Shown here in pieces: positions 12,245 to 23,800 of a stretch of 64,000 bases of DNA. The notes below the pieces were generated by a model, which searched no databases, was not told the origin of the DNA, and saw nothing but the letters and a program-made list of their open reading frames with translations. The DNA is taken from positions 344,062,997-344,126,996 of the forward strand of contig NC_134455.1 in the NCBI RefSeq assembly GCF_047948215.1, read 5' to 3'. The DNA is from Lycorma delicatula. Taxonomy: Eukaryota > Arthropoda > Insecta > Hemiptera > Fulgoridae. Within the stretch, counting starts at the first letter, position 1, and each line of letters begins with the position of its first letter. The position numbers and the translations under genes were made by a program.

Positions 12245-13164
12245 TTTGAGTTTTGGTACAATAAAAACAGATAGCTGTAGTGAATGTTTTAGACTGAGAA
12301 CTGCAAAAAGCTTAGAGTGATACAGAAGAAAAGAAAAAAATTAGTTATTTCCTACATTCTTCACAATATGCGAGTAAAACGGTTTTTCCATGAGTTAGAT
12401 TTACCAGAGGGGACTGTAACAATTAATTTTGATCTGATGCAAAATAAACCTTTATTAAACACAAACATTGTCCAAGCTTTCTATGCTCACCAATTGTGGT
12501 ATTGCACCTTTGGTGTAGTTATTCATTACACGGTCAAACATTTATAATGAAAGACAGGACGTTTATTTATCGCTGGTTAGAAACCGAGTACAAAAGAGGT
12601 TGTAATGAGATAATAACCAGTTTGAATCACTTTCTGAACAATGTTCTTAATGAGGAGCACTTAAACGGCGTAACAAAAATGAGATTTTTGATGTTATTTA
12701 GACCAGTTAGAGGTTATTTATACATGCCTGCAGATCAATTATTAGGTCTGGTAGAGAGAAAATTGCAAAAAGTAGACACCATTTTATTTCAAGAGCAATA
12801 CAATGACATTGTTTTACTAGTAGAAATATTGTTTACAATTTCTAATCCCAAGTTTGTAAACTGGAAAAGTGCATCTGACTGATTTTTGAAAACTGACAAG
12901 GGTTTTAAGATAATCGAGGCAAAAGTTCTTGAACTTTCTGATCCATCAAGTAATACTATCATGTTCAGAAGCACATATAGTTCTGTTAGCACTAGCCATG
13001 ATATTTACAAACATGTTTTGACACTTTCTAAAAGAATTTTATTGCTGAAAACTATTACACCTTCATTTATTTACTTAAGGAATAGTCTGATTAGTGATTT
13101 CTTTAAGGCTGGGGGCAGGGCTAGTAGTTCTGTCCCTCTAGTAGCACAATTTGAGCAGTTGTAG
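12245..13164 (+). pseudogene. DUF7869-type transposon protein, decayed and internally deleted
   Basis: Reading + through frameshifts gives FNLSFGTIKTDSCSECF (about 12240-12290, a CxxC motif typical of the family), then HELDLPEGTVTINFDLMQNK (about 12387-12447), AFYAHQLWYCTFGV (about 12476), ETEYKRGCNE (about 12585), PVRGYLYMPADQLLGLVERK (about 12704-12760) and LQKVDTILFQEQY. In full-length members that I remember, a SDSC-GQN motif lies between the KMRFLML part and PVRG; here it is missing and the two flanks are joined in frame, so there is an internal deletion. A stop at 12880 and a further open frame to 13164 complete the relic. The segment 11750-12240 may hold more decayed N-terminal sequence (Lys-rich). 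The same family appears at 43150-44968. Confidence 0.7.
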
Positions 13165-13184
13165 GGGATTCTTGAAGACCATTG

Positions 13185-14640
13185 AAGCGCCTCTGCAGTG
13201 GTTTGGAGATGAGTAATCCTGAGGCTTAATGAGTTTAGGGCAGTGTTCTCTGCTTTAGTGAATGGATTTAAGGCACTCTCTTAGAGGCACTTGCCTCTAA
13301 GCCAACTAGTCATGGAGGTTATAGTTAAAGAGGCAGTTGTCAGTACTGCAGCTGTGTCTATTAGAGCGAAGTAGAAACTCTACACCGAGGTGCTTAAAGG
13401 CCAGCTTAGCCCGCAAGCATCCAGAAGTTATCTTCCTAAACAGGAAGTAGGGTCCACAAAAACAAAAATAAAAAGTTAAAGTAATTAGAGAGAAATTTCA
13501 GGTTACTCTTTAGGGAAACAGGTCAAATTTGAAAATTAGGAGCACAAGGACAGTAGAAAAGGTCTAATTGTCATCAGAGATTGTTATGAGGATAGTATTT
13601 ACGGTGTTTAATGACTCAGCCAAGTAATGATCTTAGTGTATAGTCTAATTGATATTTGATGTAGGAAGAGTTTTTGTGTGAAACCTTCTGTATTAGTGGA
13701 AGGCGTAGTGATCACACTTCTGTGAATCGGTTAATTTGCTAGTTGATGATTGTAATTGTAAGTTATAGTATGTGTCATGGTTAGAAGAGGCCATATAAAG
13801 GTGACATTACGTTCTATAAAGATACTGATTGAAATGTCTGCCAACACATTAACATTGGTGGCATCCTGACAGCGTCAAACTGATGACTATGTTGTGTTAT
13901 CCAGTTTGGTGAGTCTAAAAGACTACCTCTGGTAAAGACCATCAGGGATAAGAACAGAGAGGGTGATGTGGTGATCGGGATTATCACAAGATGGGTGTCT
14001 TCCTCTACAGAGTTCAGGTTGATCAAAAGATGAAGAATCAAACAAGTAGCGATAGCAGCCTAAAGCTGTCAAGGATAAAAACAGACGTGACTAGACAAAA
14101 GAGTACTTCTCCACCGAGGAATATGCCTTCAACCAGTTCGAAGAACCGAAAAGAATTTCTTTTAAAATACTAAAGAAACCTGAAGCCAAAGTGAAAATTG
14201 AAAAAAAACTATTCAGGGATCAAATTTAAAAAAAAATTAAAATTCTAGAAAATGAAGATGTAGGATGACACACTATAGTCTTCTAAAGCTGAAAGGCCTT
14301 TAAGTGAGAGGGCAAGCATGCTATCCCACATGCTTTAGTGGGGAATGCATTGAGTCTTGACTCTGATGTACTGCTGACCACACCATCTGAGTGTGTGTCA
14401 TCCATGCTGGATGATACCAGCTGTAAATTATGATAAGAATGTAAATGGCAAAGGCCCTTTATAATTAAAGGGACTTGTTAAATACAAGTTTTGACAAGAC
14501 TACTCTTCTGACTACATTGGTAGTTTTTTATCATGGGGGAAAGAAATTTTTTTTTTTTGAGGTGGAAACAAGCTAATGACCACAGTAATTGATGACCTTA
14601 AACCCTCAAAAAAAAATAAATAAATAAAAAAAATAGTCAA
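13185..14640 (+). pseudogene. Rearranged non-LTR retrotransposon pieces (ORF1-like, R1-like)
   Basis: The segment 13190-13640 reads as a broken gag-like ORF1, with a VMEVIVKEAVVSTAAVSIRA stretch followed by SPQASRSYLPKQEVGSTKTK. Segment 13655-14020 is the inverted partner of 1140-1490. It runs into a Ser/Lys-rich frame (13991-14173, NQTSSDSSLKLSRIKTD), which would be the N-terminus of another ORF1. The segment ends at about 14610-14640 with an A-rich AAATAAATAAATAAA tail typical of a LINE or SINE 3' end. The order (ORF1 piece, 5' untranslated piece, ORF1 start, tail) is not that of one intact element, so at least two insertions or a rearrangement are involved. Clade is inferred from resemblance only. 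Confidence 0.55.
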
Positions 14641-15453
14641 AGAATTGAATGGTGTGACTGAAATGGTGATGATTTGTATATTATTATTCTGTTTAGATAT
14701 GGTTTAGAATACTGATGTATACATGAGTATATACATATTTGTATACATTTTATATTTATTAAATGTATTATACATTTTAATTTTTTTAATATATATTTAT
14801 ATATACATTTTTTCTGTTTTGATGATTTGCTAATATTATTAATAAAGCAGTATTAAAAAAACAGATTTAAGATGTTTAAAAGGTTTGCAAAAATTCTCAT
14901 TAAATTATGAAAATTGTTACTTTTTTTCTACCGGTTGTGGTTAAGTACAAAATGACTTATTTCACCAAGTTATTAGTTCTAAATGCAAAAATTAGTTTTC
15001 CTCACCTTTTTTGGCTATTTCCAGTTAATAACCTGAAACAGGAAGTAGTGTATCACATATTAGTTCTATTGCAGGCAAAATTAAAAAAATATCTTTACAA
15101 AACTGTTTAATTATAACAGAATTTCTTTTAATCAGGATTTGAATAAATACGTTGTCACATTTATAACAGTTATCAATTTAAGATGTTGAATTAAATAATG
15201 TGTTGTGTGTATTAAAAGCTGTTTCAGACAATTCAATAGTTTTAAATTATCTTATCAGTACAGTTTACAAGTAGTAATTCTACTTTTCATCTGATGATAA
15301 ACTGCACTTGTTTTATTATCAGTATTAAGTATAAACTCTGGAAAATTATAACGTGTTATAGAGTTAGAATACATTTTCTCTTATCATTCTGACTAAGGAA
15401 ATTTAAAAAAAATAAAATATTAACTTGAATTATTTAATTACTTATTTTCCCTA

Positions 15454-15484
15454 ATAAAAATTATGTGCTTCACATAATTTTTAT
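15454..15484. repeat. Perfect palindrome (14-bp stem, 3-nt loop)
   Basis: 15454-15467 (ATAAAAATTATGTG) is the exact reverse complement of 15471-15484. Confidence 0.85.
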
Positions 15485-16658
15485 CAGTTTTTAATACATA
15501 TAATGGAAAAAGATAAATTAACAGTGTAATTCATACATTATATATAATAATTTTTTTTTTTAATATACATTGTGCTCCATTGAAGAAAGGACATTGTTTT
15601 AGGAAGTGATTCCTGAGATAAAAATAAATTGTTTAAATCTATGATCGATAAAGCTTTGTTTTGAGTTATGGCTATCGAAAAATTTTACTCTGTATTTTGT
15701 TGCTAGTTAATTCAACTAAAATTCTTTGATAGTGATTATGTTAAAAAAATGGTTCTCAGAATTGTACATCTAATATTTTTTTGAAGTTGAAAATTGTTCG
15801 ATTTGAATTGTGTTTGAAACTATAACATTTATATCATTATTAGAATGTTTTTTTGTTAAGTTTGGTCAGATGTGATCCTTTTTCTTCTGATGCTTCAAAT
15901 CTCAAGTTGTTGGATTTGTTAACTATGAAAGATTGGCAAATGTTGGTCCTACATTACTATGGGACTTTTAAATGTTTATTGTGTCTTTGGTTGAAGCATT
16001 GTTCTCTTTTATCCATCTAAAATGAAGGGTATCTTACAGTGCATTTTGCTTGGTGACTGTGTTCTGTGTATAATATTTTTTTGGTTTTTTTGTTATTCTT
16101 AAGGCTGCATTGTTTCCGGTTTTTTTTAAATTTTAACTATTTTCTCTAAGATTTTGTTTATGTATTTTTTGTTTGTTTTTATTTATACCTAATTTGTTTA
16201 AGCGTATGTCACTTTGTTGTGTGATTCATTTGTTCTGGGTATTTTATGTAGTCGAGTACTTCAATATGATCTTCAGGTGATGTGGATGTGTGGAGTATTA
16301 ATTATGTTATGCATGTTATCATATGTTTTATAAATTTTGAAATAAGGTTGCCGCTTGCTTTGAAAGAAAATTTTAATGTCATATAAGTACTGGGAATGCA
16401 GTTTAATGAACAATTTTTCTAAAAATTAATAATACGCCTGAATTTTTAACAAAGTGTTTCTGAGTAACTGGTAAAAAATTATGTTACAAAAAGAATAGAT
16501 TTGACAGAAATATAATCGACAAATAAATTTAAACAGAAAAATTCAAAAACAGCAAATAGTAAAATTATCCTATTTTTCCTAATTGATTATTTATAAATAA
16601 TCCTTTTTTAAAATTTATTATCAATTTTGTAATTGCGATATTACTGTAATAATTTTTA

Positions 16659-16665
<7 letters not shown>

Positions 16666-16691
<26 letters not shown>
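16666..16691. repeat. (TA)n microsatellite
   Basis: Alternating TA dinucleotides. Confidence 0.95.
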
Positions 16692-16694
<3 letters not shown>

Positions 16695-17607
16695 TAAAAC
16701 ATTGTATTAACAGTTTTTCACTTTCAAATTTTCATCACTGCATTACATGCAACAGTCATGGTTTATTCTATTCATAGAACTATGTACCATGAATGGACAT
16801 GTCAATAAATTGATCTTAATGCATGTAATAATTTAGTTTTAGAAGTCCGTACTTTCAAATTCTAAACTATGTTGGAAATCATTGTATTACCACTCTGTCA
16901 GATAAATAGTTAATTTCACTCAAGTTTTAGGATTTTTTTATTTTAATTTTACAGTTAGATGGCAAGGTTCAGAATGATCATTACATTTATACAAGCACTT
17001 TTTCCTTGTATAGTTTTATATTTAAATTATGGTTATTAAGATCAACATATTCTGATATGTATTATTACCAATACATTATTAAATCATTTATTTCTTACTT
17101 TCAATACTACCGCATAAATTCTTTCCTTCTGGTATCTAGTTCATTTCTAACAATCATTTCATCACGATTTTGTCTTTTAAACTTGTTAACATTGCTATTT
17201 TGTTGCTTCAGAGTCTAATATCTTCAAATATTTGTTTTACTTATGTTCTGGTTGTCAATCTTAATATTAATGACCTCAAAAAGATTTGTTTATGTTCTTT
17301 TCTATGCATTTTTGTTTTTCTTTAAGATGAAAATAATAACACTTACTAATATTGAATATAAATATTTATATAATATTAATATTCATAATATATAATATTA
17401 TAAATATTTAATAATATTATAATAATATTTTCTAAGAAAATAAGTGCTTTTCCTTCTAGACTATAAATTAATAGCTGACGAACAGATATTTTAGCGATTG
17501 TAAAAATGTATAATGTTCAATTATATTCATTAGAAAAAATGTTTATAAATCTTGCTGCTGAATTTTATTGAGACATGTTTCATTAGATAAAATGTACACT
17601 GTTTCAG

Positions 17608-17812
17608 AATGTGACAGGAATTTGTGTGGACACTTCACATAATGTAACAGCTGTAGAAACAAGTGACGGTATAGAGATAAAAACTCGTTTAGTTTTGTCT
17701 TCAGCTACTCCTAAAGTAACATTTAGTCTAGTACCAAGAGAAGCTATGAATGAACAGTACTTAAATTCTATTCAGAATATTGATTTCACAACTTCAGTCA
17801 CAAAAATAAATG
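17608..17812 (+). CDS. PYROXD2: PYROXD2-type gene, first exon in window
   Basis: A TTTCAG acceptor precedes 17608 and a GTAATA donor follows 17812. It encodes 68 residues plus one base: a strand-rich segment (ICVDTSHNVTAVETSDGIEI), then the LVLSSATPKVTF run and TSVTKIN. This corresponds to the substrate-domain entry after the flavin-binding half. The frame runs on past the donor to 17916, but that part is intronic. Confidence 0.9.
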
Positions 17813-20800
17813 GTAATATTTTAATATGTATATATATATATTATGAAAAAATTTTGAATTTCTTTTTTATGTATTTTCATCTGACTCTGTTCAAAGGATT
17901 TCAGAAGCCCTTATGAGTTGTGTCTGGACTAGTCAGGCACAGGGGATATTGTTGGCCACAATCTTTTAGAAATGATTCTTCCATCGAAAAAATCCTGTAG
18001 CATTTCCATAGTAGAGCAATCTGTATGGCAAGTGGAGCTCTCTTGTTGCAACCAGTAGTCACACTCATCCTCTTGATAATTTCTTGGTAGATGGCAGCAT
18101 CCACAGTTTTTTTTCAAAAAAGGAAGGTTCCTGTTATTTGACACCTTGAAACAACACTCTATATGCATATTTTTTGTGTTTTTTGTGAGTGCAGGAAAGA
18201 TGCAAAAAAAATGTGCGGGTTTTCAGTACCCCAGGTCCAGTAGTTCTGACCATTAACATACCCAGTAAGTTGAAACCATGCTTCATCTTTGAAAAACACT
18301 TGATCTAAATTGCCAGTGTTGCCTCTGATGGATTTCTTGAACTACTGGCAGTAGTGTACCCTTTTAGCATAATCAGCATTAATTAGCTCATGGAAAACCT
18401 GCATTCATTATGTACAACATTTCAGCATTCTCCTTACTGCAGTGTAGGCTGAATCTATTGAATTTTTCTTTTCCCCAGCTAAGTCTTCGCTAAGAGTTAT
18501 GAGGAGATCTTGTAACTGCTGCTTTAATGTCTGTGCAACTGTGTTAGACACATTTCCAGTCTAAACCAAACTTTTTTCATGAAATTTTTTTACTAACTTC
18601 TGAATAACACTTTTCTGTGGTGCTACTTTTTCAGATTTCTCCCAGAACTTTCACCAACACACAAGATGAGATTTCAAATAAGTTTCCAGCACTAATATGT
18701 GTTCTTCAACAGTTAATCACATTTTCAAACAACAACACGAATTTGGAGTTGTTTTATAGTTGTTTTATCAAGATTCACAGGATTATTACTGATCATGTAT
18801 GGATCTTATTTATATCCTGTTGCAGGGCAAAAAAATCATTATAAAAGTTCACACTTCCATAGAGTTTCACATTGTCAGCATATTTGGTGAGCATTGATTT
18901 TATATCATGTCCAGTGTCATTAACAAAAATAAAAGTGAACCCAATGCTGACCTCTGTGGAGCACTAGACATTGTAGAATATTTGCTAGAGATTTCACCAG
19001 ACATTTTCACTTGAAAAATCTTATTGGAAAAATATGAATGGATCATCCCAGCGTAGAATATTTGACACCTTCCTCTAAATTATATATTTGCTCTTCCTCT
19101 AAATACCTGCTTTTCACAACAGGTGAATGATATGCTTCTCACATCCATAACCTTTTTTCTTAAACATAGTGAACTTATCAAAATAAGCAACATTCTAGTT
19201 CACTTGAGATTTTAGTATGCTACTTTCTTATGCTTAAAACACTTAATGAGTACTCCGTAAAACAAATCAAGAAAGAAATTTGATCTTATTCTCTTCACAG
19301 GAACATACAATTTTATTTTTAACAAATTATGAGTGAAGACTTTAAATATTTTAGTAATTTATTCAAAATGGTAATGGTGGATTAATAAGGACCTTTCTTC
19401 AAAACTGAAGTATTATGTTAAGTTACTAGAAAAAAAAAAAAAAAAACATAGTACTGTGGTTTAGTTTAATAGATATGAATATTTTTATGTTTTTCTAAGA
19501 ATAAGTGATTTCCTAAATTCTTTTTAGTAAAGATACACATTTATAAATGTAAAAACCATACCATTTAATAAACCATCTAGTTTCAAAGACTAGTTTATTT
19601 GTATTAAATATTCTAAATTTATAAGTTTCTGTTAATTAACCTAATTTTTCTCAATATAAGGTTTTATATAGAACCTAGAACCTAGGTTAGGTCAAGTTAA
19701 AAACAGTAATTTAATGCCCAAAAATGTTTAATATCTACAGAGGTTTTCATCACATAGTCTGAGATCCACCACTTTAGAATTAGTGATAGTTATATTGTTA
19801 ATTTGTTTTCTCTGAAAATTCAACATTAAATATTAAACATTTTGTATAACTTAATTTACACAAATAATTTTGAAAAATAATGGAGTAAATGGATATTATA
19901 TCTTGGTTTCCTCTTGTAACTGCACATTAGCATATTGTATCAAACATTTTTTTCTTGCATCTATGTTATATACTGTTATCTATGTTTAGTTTATTTTTTA
20001 GCAAAAAATTAAACACTGTCATATTTAAACCGGGTGTTAACCCGGTTAAAAAAAGTTATTTTTTTAATTCCAGTGTACTGGGATTGCATATCTTTATGAG
20101 TTTTCTGTACTTAGGAGGTGCAGTTAATAGATATTTCACTATATTATATTAACAAATGAACCTCAAAAAAGAGTAGCTGAGCAGAACACATTGATTGAGA
20201 GACTCTATTTCAATTTTTAATTCTAATTTTGTGTGTGTGTGTGTATATATTGTCGTGTGTTCGTAGCTCAATCAGGATATTGAGAGATTGTCAATTGAAA
20301 ATGTTTATATAATTACTATGTAGTAGTTTAAGAACATAAACAAAATAAGAAAAATCGATAATAAGAATGACAATAGAAATGATAATAAATGACAATAAAC
20401 GGATAATAACAATAATAATCACAAACACAATAATAATAATGTCAATAATAATAAACAGTGATTACATGCAAAACAGAATTTTGAAGTAATCATCAGGATT
20501 TATTTACAGGTAGTTAAATACTGAAAACCAGAATTCTGTTCCATTGACAAAAGACATTTGCATGACCTCAGATCTTAATATTTTTAACAACTAGTTTTGT
20601 ATTAACAATAGTACTATAGATAAGACAAGTACACCCCTTCACTGCAAAATTCTTTGACTGCAAATACTTTTGCTGTTCACAAATAAAACTACCCTAACAA
20701 TTTATGAATGAAATTTAGTAAATTATCTCTTCCACTTATAGTCTTACAGTAACTCACCGAACCACTTCTTCTTTTCATTAACTTGAATTACTTGTGATGT

Positions 20801-23800
20801 CACCTTAATCGCATCAAGCTTGTACACATTAAAAATCCGCTTCTTCACTGACTTCCTCACAGAATACTCTTGCTTCAAACTCGCATAATAGCTACATGCT
20901 TAGAACTCTCTTACAGAACTGATTTCAACTCATCTTCCCTGGAGTATTTGTATTCCTAACCTTTTGACCTGTAGGACCAGAACTTCTCACACCAGTTGAG
21001 TGTGAGAACGATCAACCGAGCCCTTTCAGTTTCCCATGCATTTTTAACTTGGGTTCGGTAACTCTTGTCACGGAACAACATCTGTTTCTGTGTGTCAGCG
21101 GTAAGTATTACAAAGGACGATTGTTAAACAGACCTGTTAGTTTTACTAAAAGGGTTTCTTGTAGCCCCTTTCTGGATTCCTGTTTTATTTTCTACTACTT
21201 TCTTCTTAATTGGCAGGAATCCGTTACTCAGGTCCGTTTTTACCGGTCTTGTTACAATATGTAATATATATATATATATATATTTCTTTATATACAAGAA
21301 AATGAGCGTTTCATAATGTCCTTACAAAAATTCAGTACAAAAAAAGTATTTCACTTACCTAAATGAAAGTTGTACGAGGTGATGCAGGGACTCAAACAGT
21401 TTTTGTTAAAATCTATAAATGTTCAATATGTGCTCCTCTGGTGACACGGCACACATCAACACTAAAGTCTAGCTCTTGCCAAACTCATTCTAACATGTCA
21501 TTTTCGATAGAGTTGATTGCATTGATTATGCAATCCTTTAGCTCAGCGATATCGTGCGGCATTGGTGGGATAAACATCTTATCTTTCACGTAACCCCAGA
21601 GAAAGAAATCACATGGCGTGAGGTCTGGTGATCTTCGTGGCCACAGCATAATGTGTTGGTCTTCTTCAGACGCACGTCCTATTCAGCGCCGAAGTAATGT
21701 TGTGTTAAGGTACTGTCAAACCTCGTTATGAAAATGGGCAGGACAACCATCTTGCTGGAAAATGAAGTCGTTGAGTAGCTGAGGCATAAGCTGTAATTGT
21801 AACATATCCAGGTATATCATGTCGGTTACTGTCGTTTCCATAAAAAAAAAAAAACAGCCCATACACTGCCTCACGAGAGATCGCACAAAAAACGTTTACT
21901 TTCGGAGAATCCCGAATGTGTTCCACATAAGCATGTGGGTTTTCAGTTCCCCAAACTCGCACATTATGATGGTTTACTTTGCCGCTAATAGGGAAAGTAG
22001 CTGCATCGCTGAAAATTATCTTGTTTAGAAAACCTACATCAAACAACATCTTTTCCTGTAACTGTAAACAAAAATCGAGCCTACATATTTATCTCCATGA
22101 GAAAGACGCTGGATTAATTGAAGATGGTACGGTTTGCAAAATAAACGTTTACGGAGAAGTCTCCACAATGTTGTTTTCGGAATTCCTAGTGCTCTGCCTG
22201 CAGCCGCAGTCGATTTTGACGGGCTGCGAATGAAACTTGCACGCACACATTCGACAATGGCTTCTGAGGTTGATGGACGACCAGTTGATTTTCGCTTGCA
22301 CAAGCAACCAGTTTCACTGAATTGTTTATACCATGCACGAATTGAATTGTCACTTGGTGGCTCCTTATGAAATTTCAACCGAAACGCACGTTGCACAGAA
22401 ATTACTGACTTTGACAAGTGAAATTCTAACACATAAAATGACTTCTCGCATCCTGTAGCAGCCATTTTCTCTACTGTCATCGCCTAGCCAGCAAATGGTT
22501 TACTAACTGCCTAGTATATGTGGAAAAAACTATTTGAAGTTTTTTCCACATAAAACTTCACATATTTAAAGTACTCTTTCGTACAGTACTTGTTTTATTC
22601 TTATGAGTGAAATAGTTTTTTGTTAATGAATTTTTGAAACTCCGAAGAACATTATGAATCGCTCTGTATACTGTATTTAATAAAAAAAGGTACATCTTAT
22701 CACTTCTATATCTGACAATATAAAACTGATTATAAAGTAACAATATAAAATTTTTAGGTTGATGATGGAGGAACTAGTACCAGTGACTAAATAATTAGTA
22801 TAGCTAAAATTTATATAATGTTGAGAGAGTTTCAAAATGAATATGGGGTTTTAGAACTACGTAATTTTTCTCAAGTTTCACATACATTGATTAATTATAC
22901 ATAAGATGAAAGAGCAACGCAAACAGTTGTAGTTGTGCAGAAGCTCATAAACTGTTTCCTGTACCTTCCGTTTTGCAGTTTGCAAAGTGTGAATCTGTAA
23001 ATACCGTTCAACATGCGTTATGTTTGAAGTTCTATTGTGATCCCCGAATGACAATAACATTCAGTTTGAAACACTTGTAAGCAATTTGAAATCACTGGTT
23101 GTATTTGTAAAGGGATGAGTACAGAATGACCAAGTATGTTCGAATACAATTTGAACATGTAAGAGAATCTTTTGTGCGATGTCCTAGGATACCCGTACGC
23201 TATCCTAGGCTGTCGTAGCCATGAATTAGCAATTACAGTGATGTCTGTGTGGAGGGTTTTAAGGAAACATTTACAACTGCGTCCATATAGTTTACAGCTG
23301 TAAAGCTTAGAGATTATGGTTTACGTGCTAGCCTTGCAAATGAAATAATACACTGTAAACAGTGAACACTTTCTTGTCATGTTGTATTCAGTGACGAATC
23401 AACATATCATGTTAATGGAAAAATAAATGCTCATAATGTGCATATTTGGGGATCAGAAATCCGGAAGAAAAATTGCAACAAGACTCCCCAAAACTGAATG
23501 TTTTTGTACTGCATTTCCTCGGAAAGTTTACAGGCCATTTTTTTCATAGAAACAAGTGTATATGGAATGAAATAAACTGATATGCTACAAGTATGGTGCT
23601 TTCCTCAACTGCAATACAAACTACAGATATACATTGTATTATGATATATTATGAATAATTTTTCACTGGATGCCACTGAAAAGTTGCAAAAGAAGTTTTG
23701 GCATTATGATAGTAAGAAATTTAACAACGTAACTTCATAATATAAATTATACTATCCCACCACAGTTGTTAGTCCACTGAATACAAATGAAGTAATAAAG

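Larger units (their letters stand above)
14641..17607. other. No gene seen; presumed intron or upstream sequence of the PYROXD2-type gene
   Basis: AT-rich. It was scanned for the FAD-binding and mid-protein exons that should precede the exon at 17608; none was found. A 14-bp perfect hairpin with a 3-nt loop is at 15454-15484 and a TA microsatellite at about 16666-16691. Confidence 0.45.
21333..22592 (-). mobile_element. Tc1/mariner-superfamily transposon, near full length, inactivated
   Basis: A roughly 1.26-kb element carries a transposase on the minus strand. The ends look like degraded inverted repeats: GTACAAAAAAAGTATTT inward from about 21337, and GTACGAAAGAGTACTTT inward from about 22585 on the other strand. 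The transposase spans both DNA-binding and catalytic domains but has at least one frameshift and a stop. A 15-bp hairpin (22517-22552) lies inside the right end. It sits in intron 1 of the PYROXD2-type gene. CpG content is higher than in the surrounding intron, suggesting a younger insertion. Confidence 0.7.
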
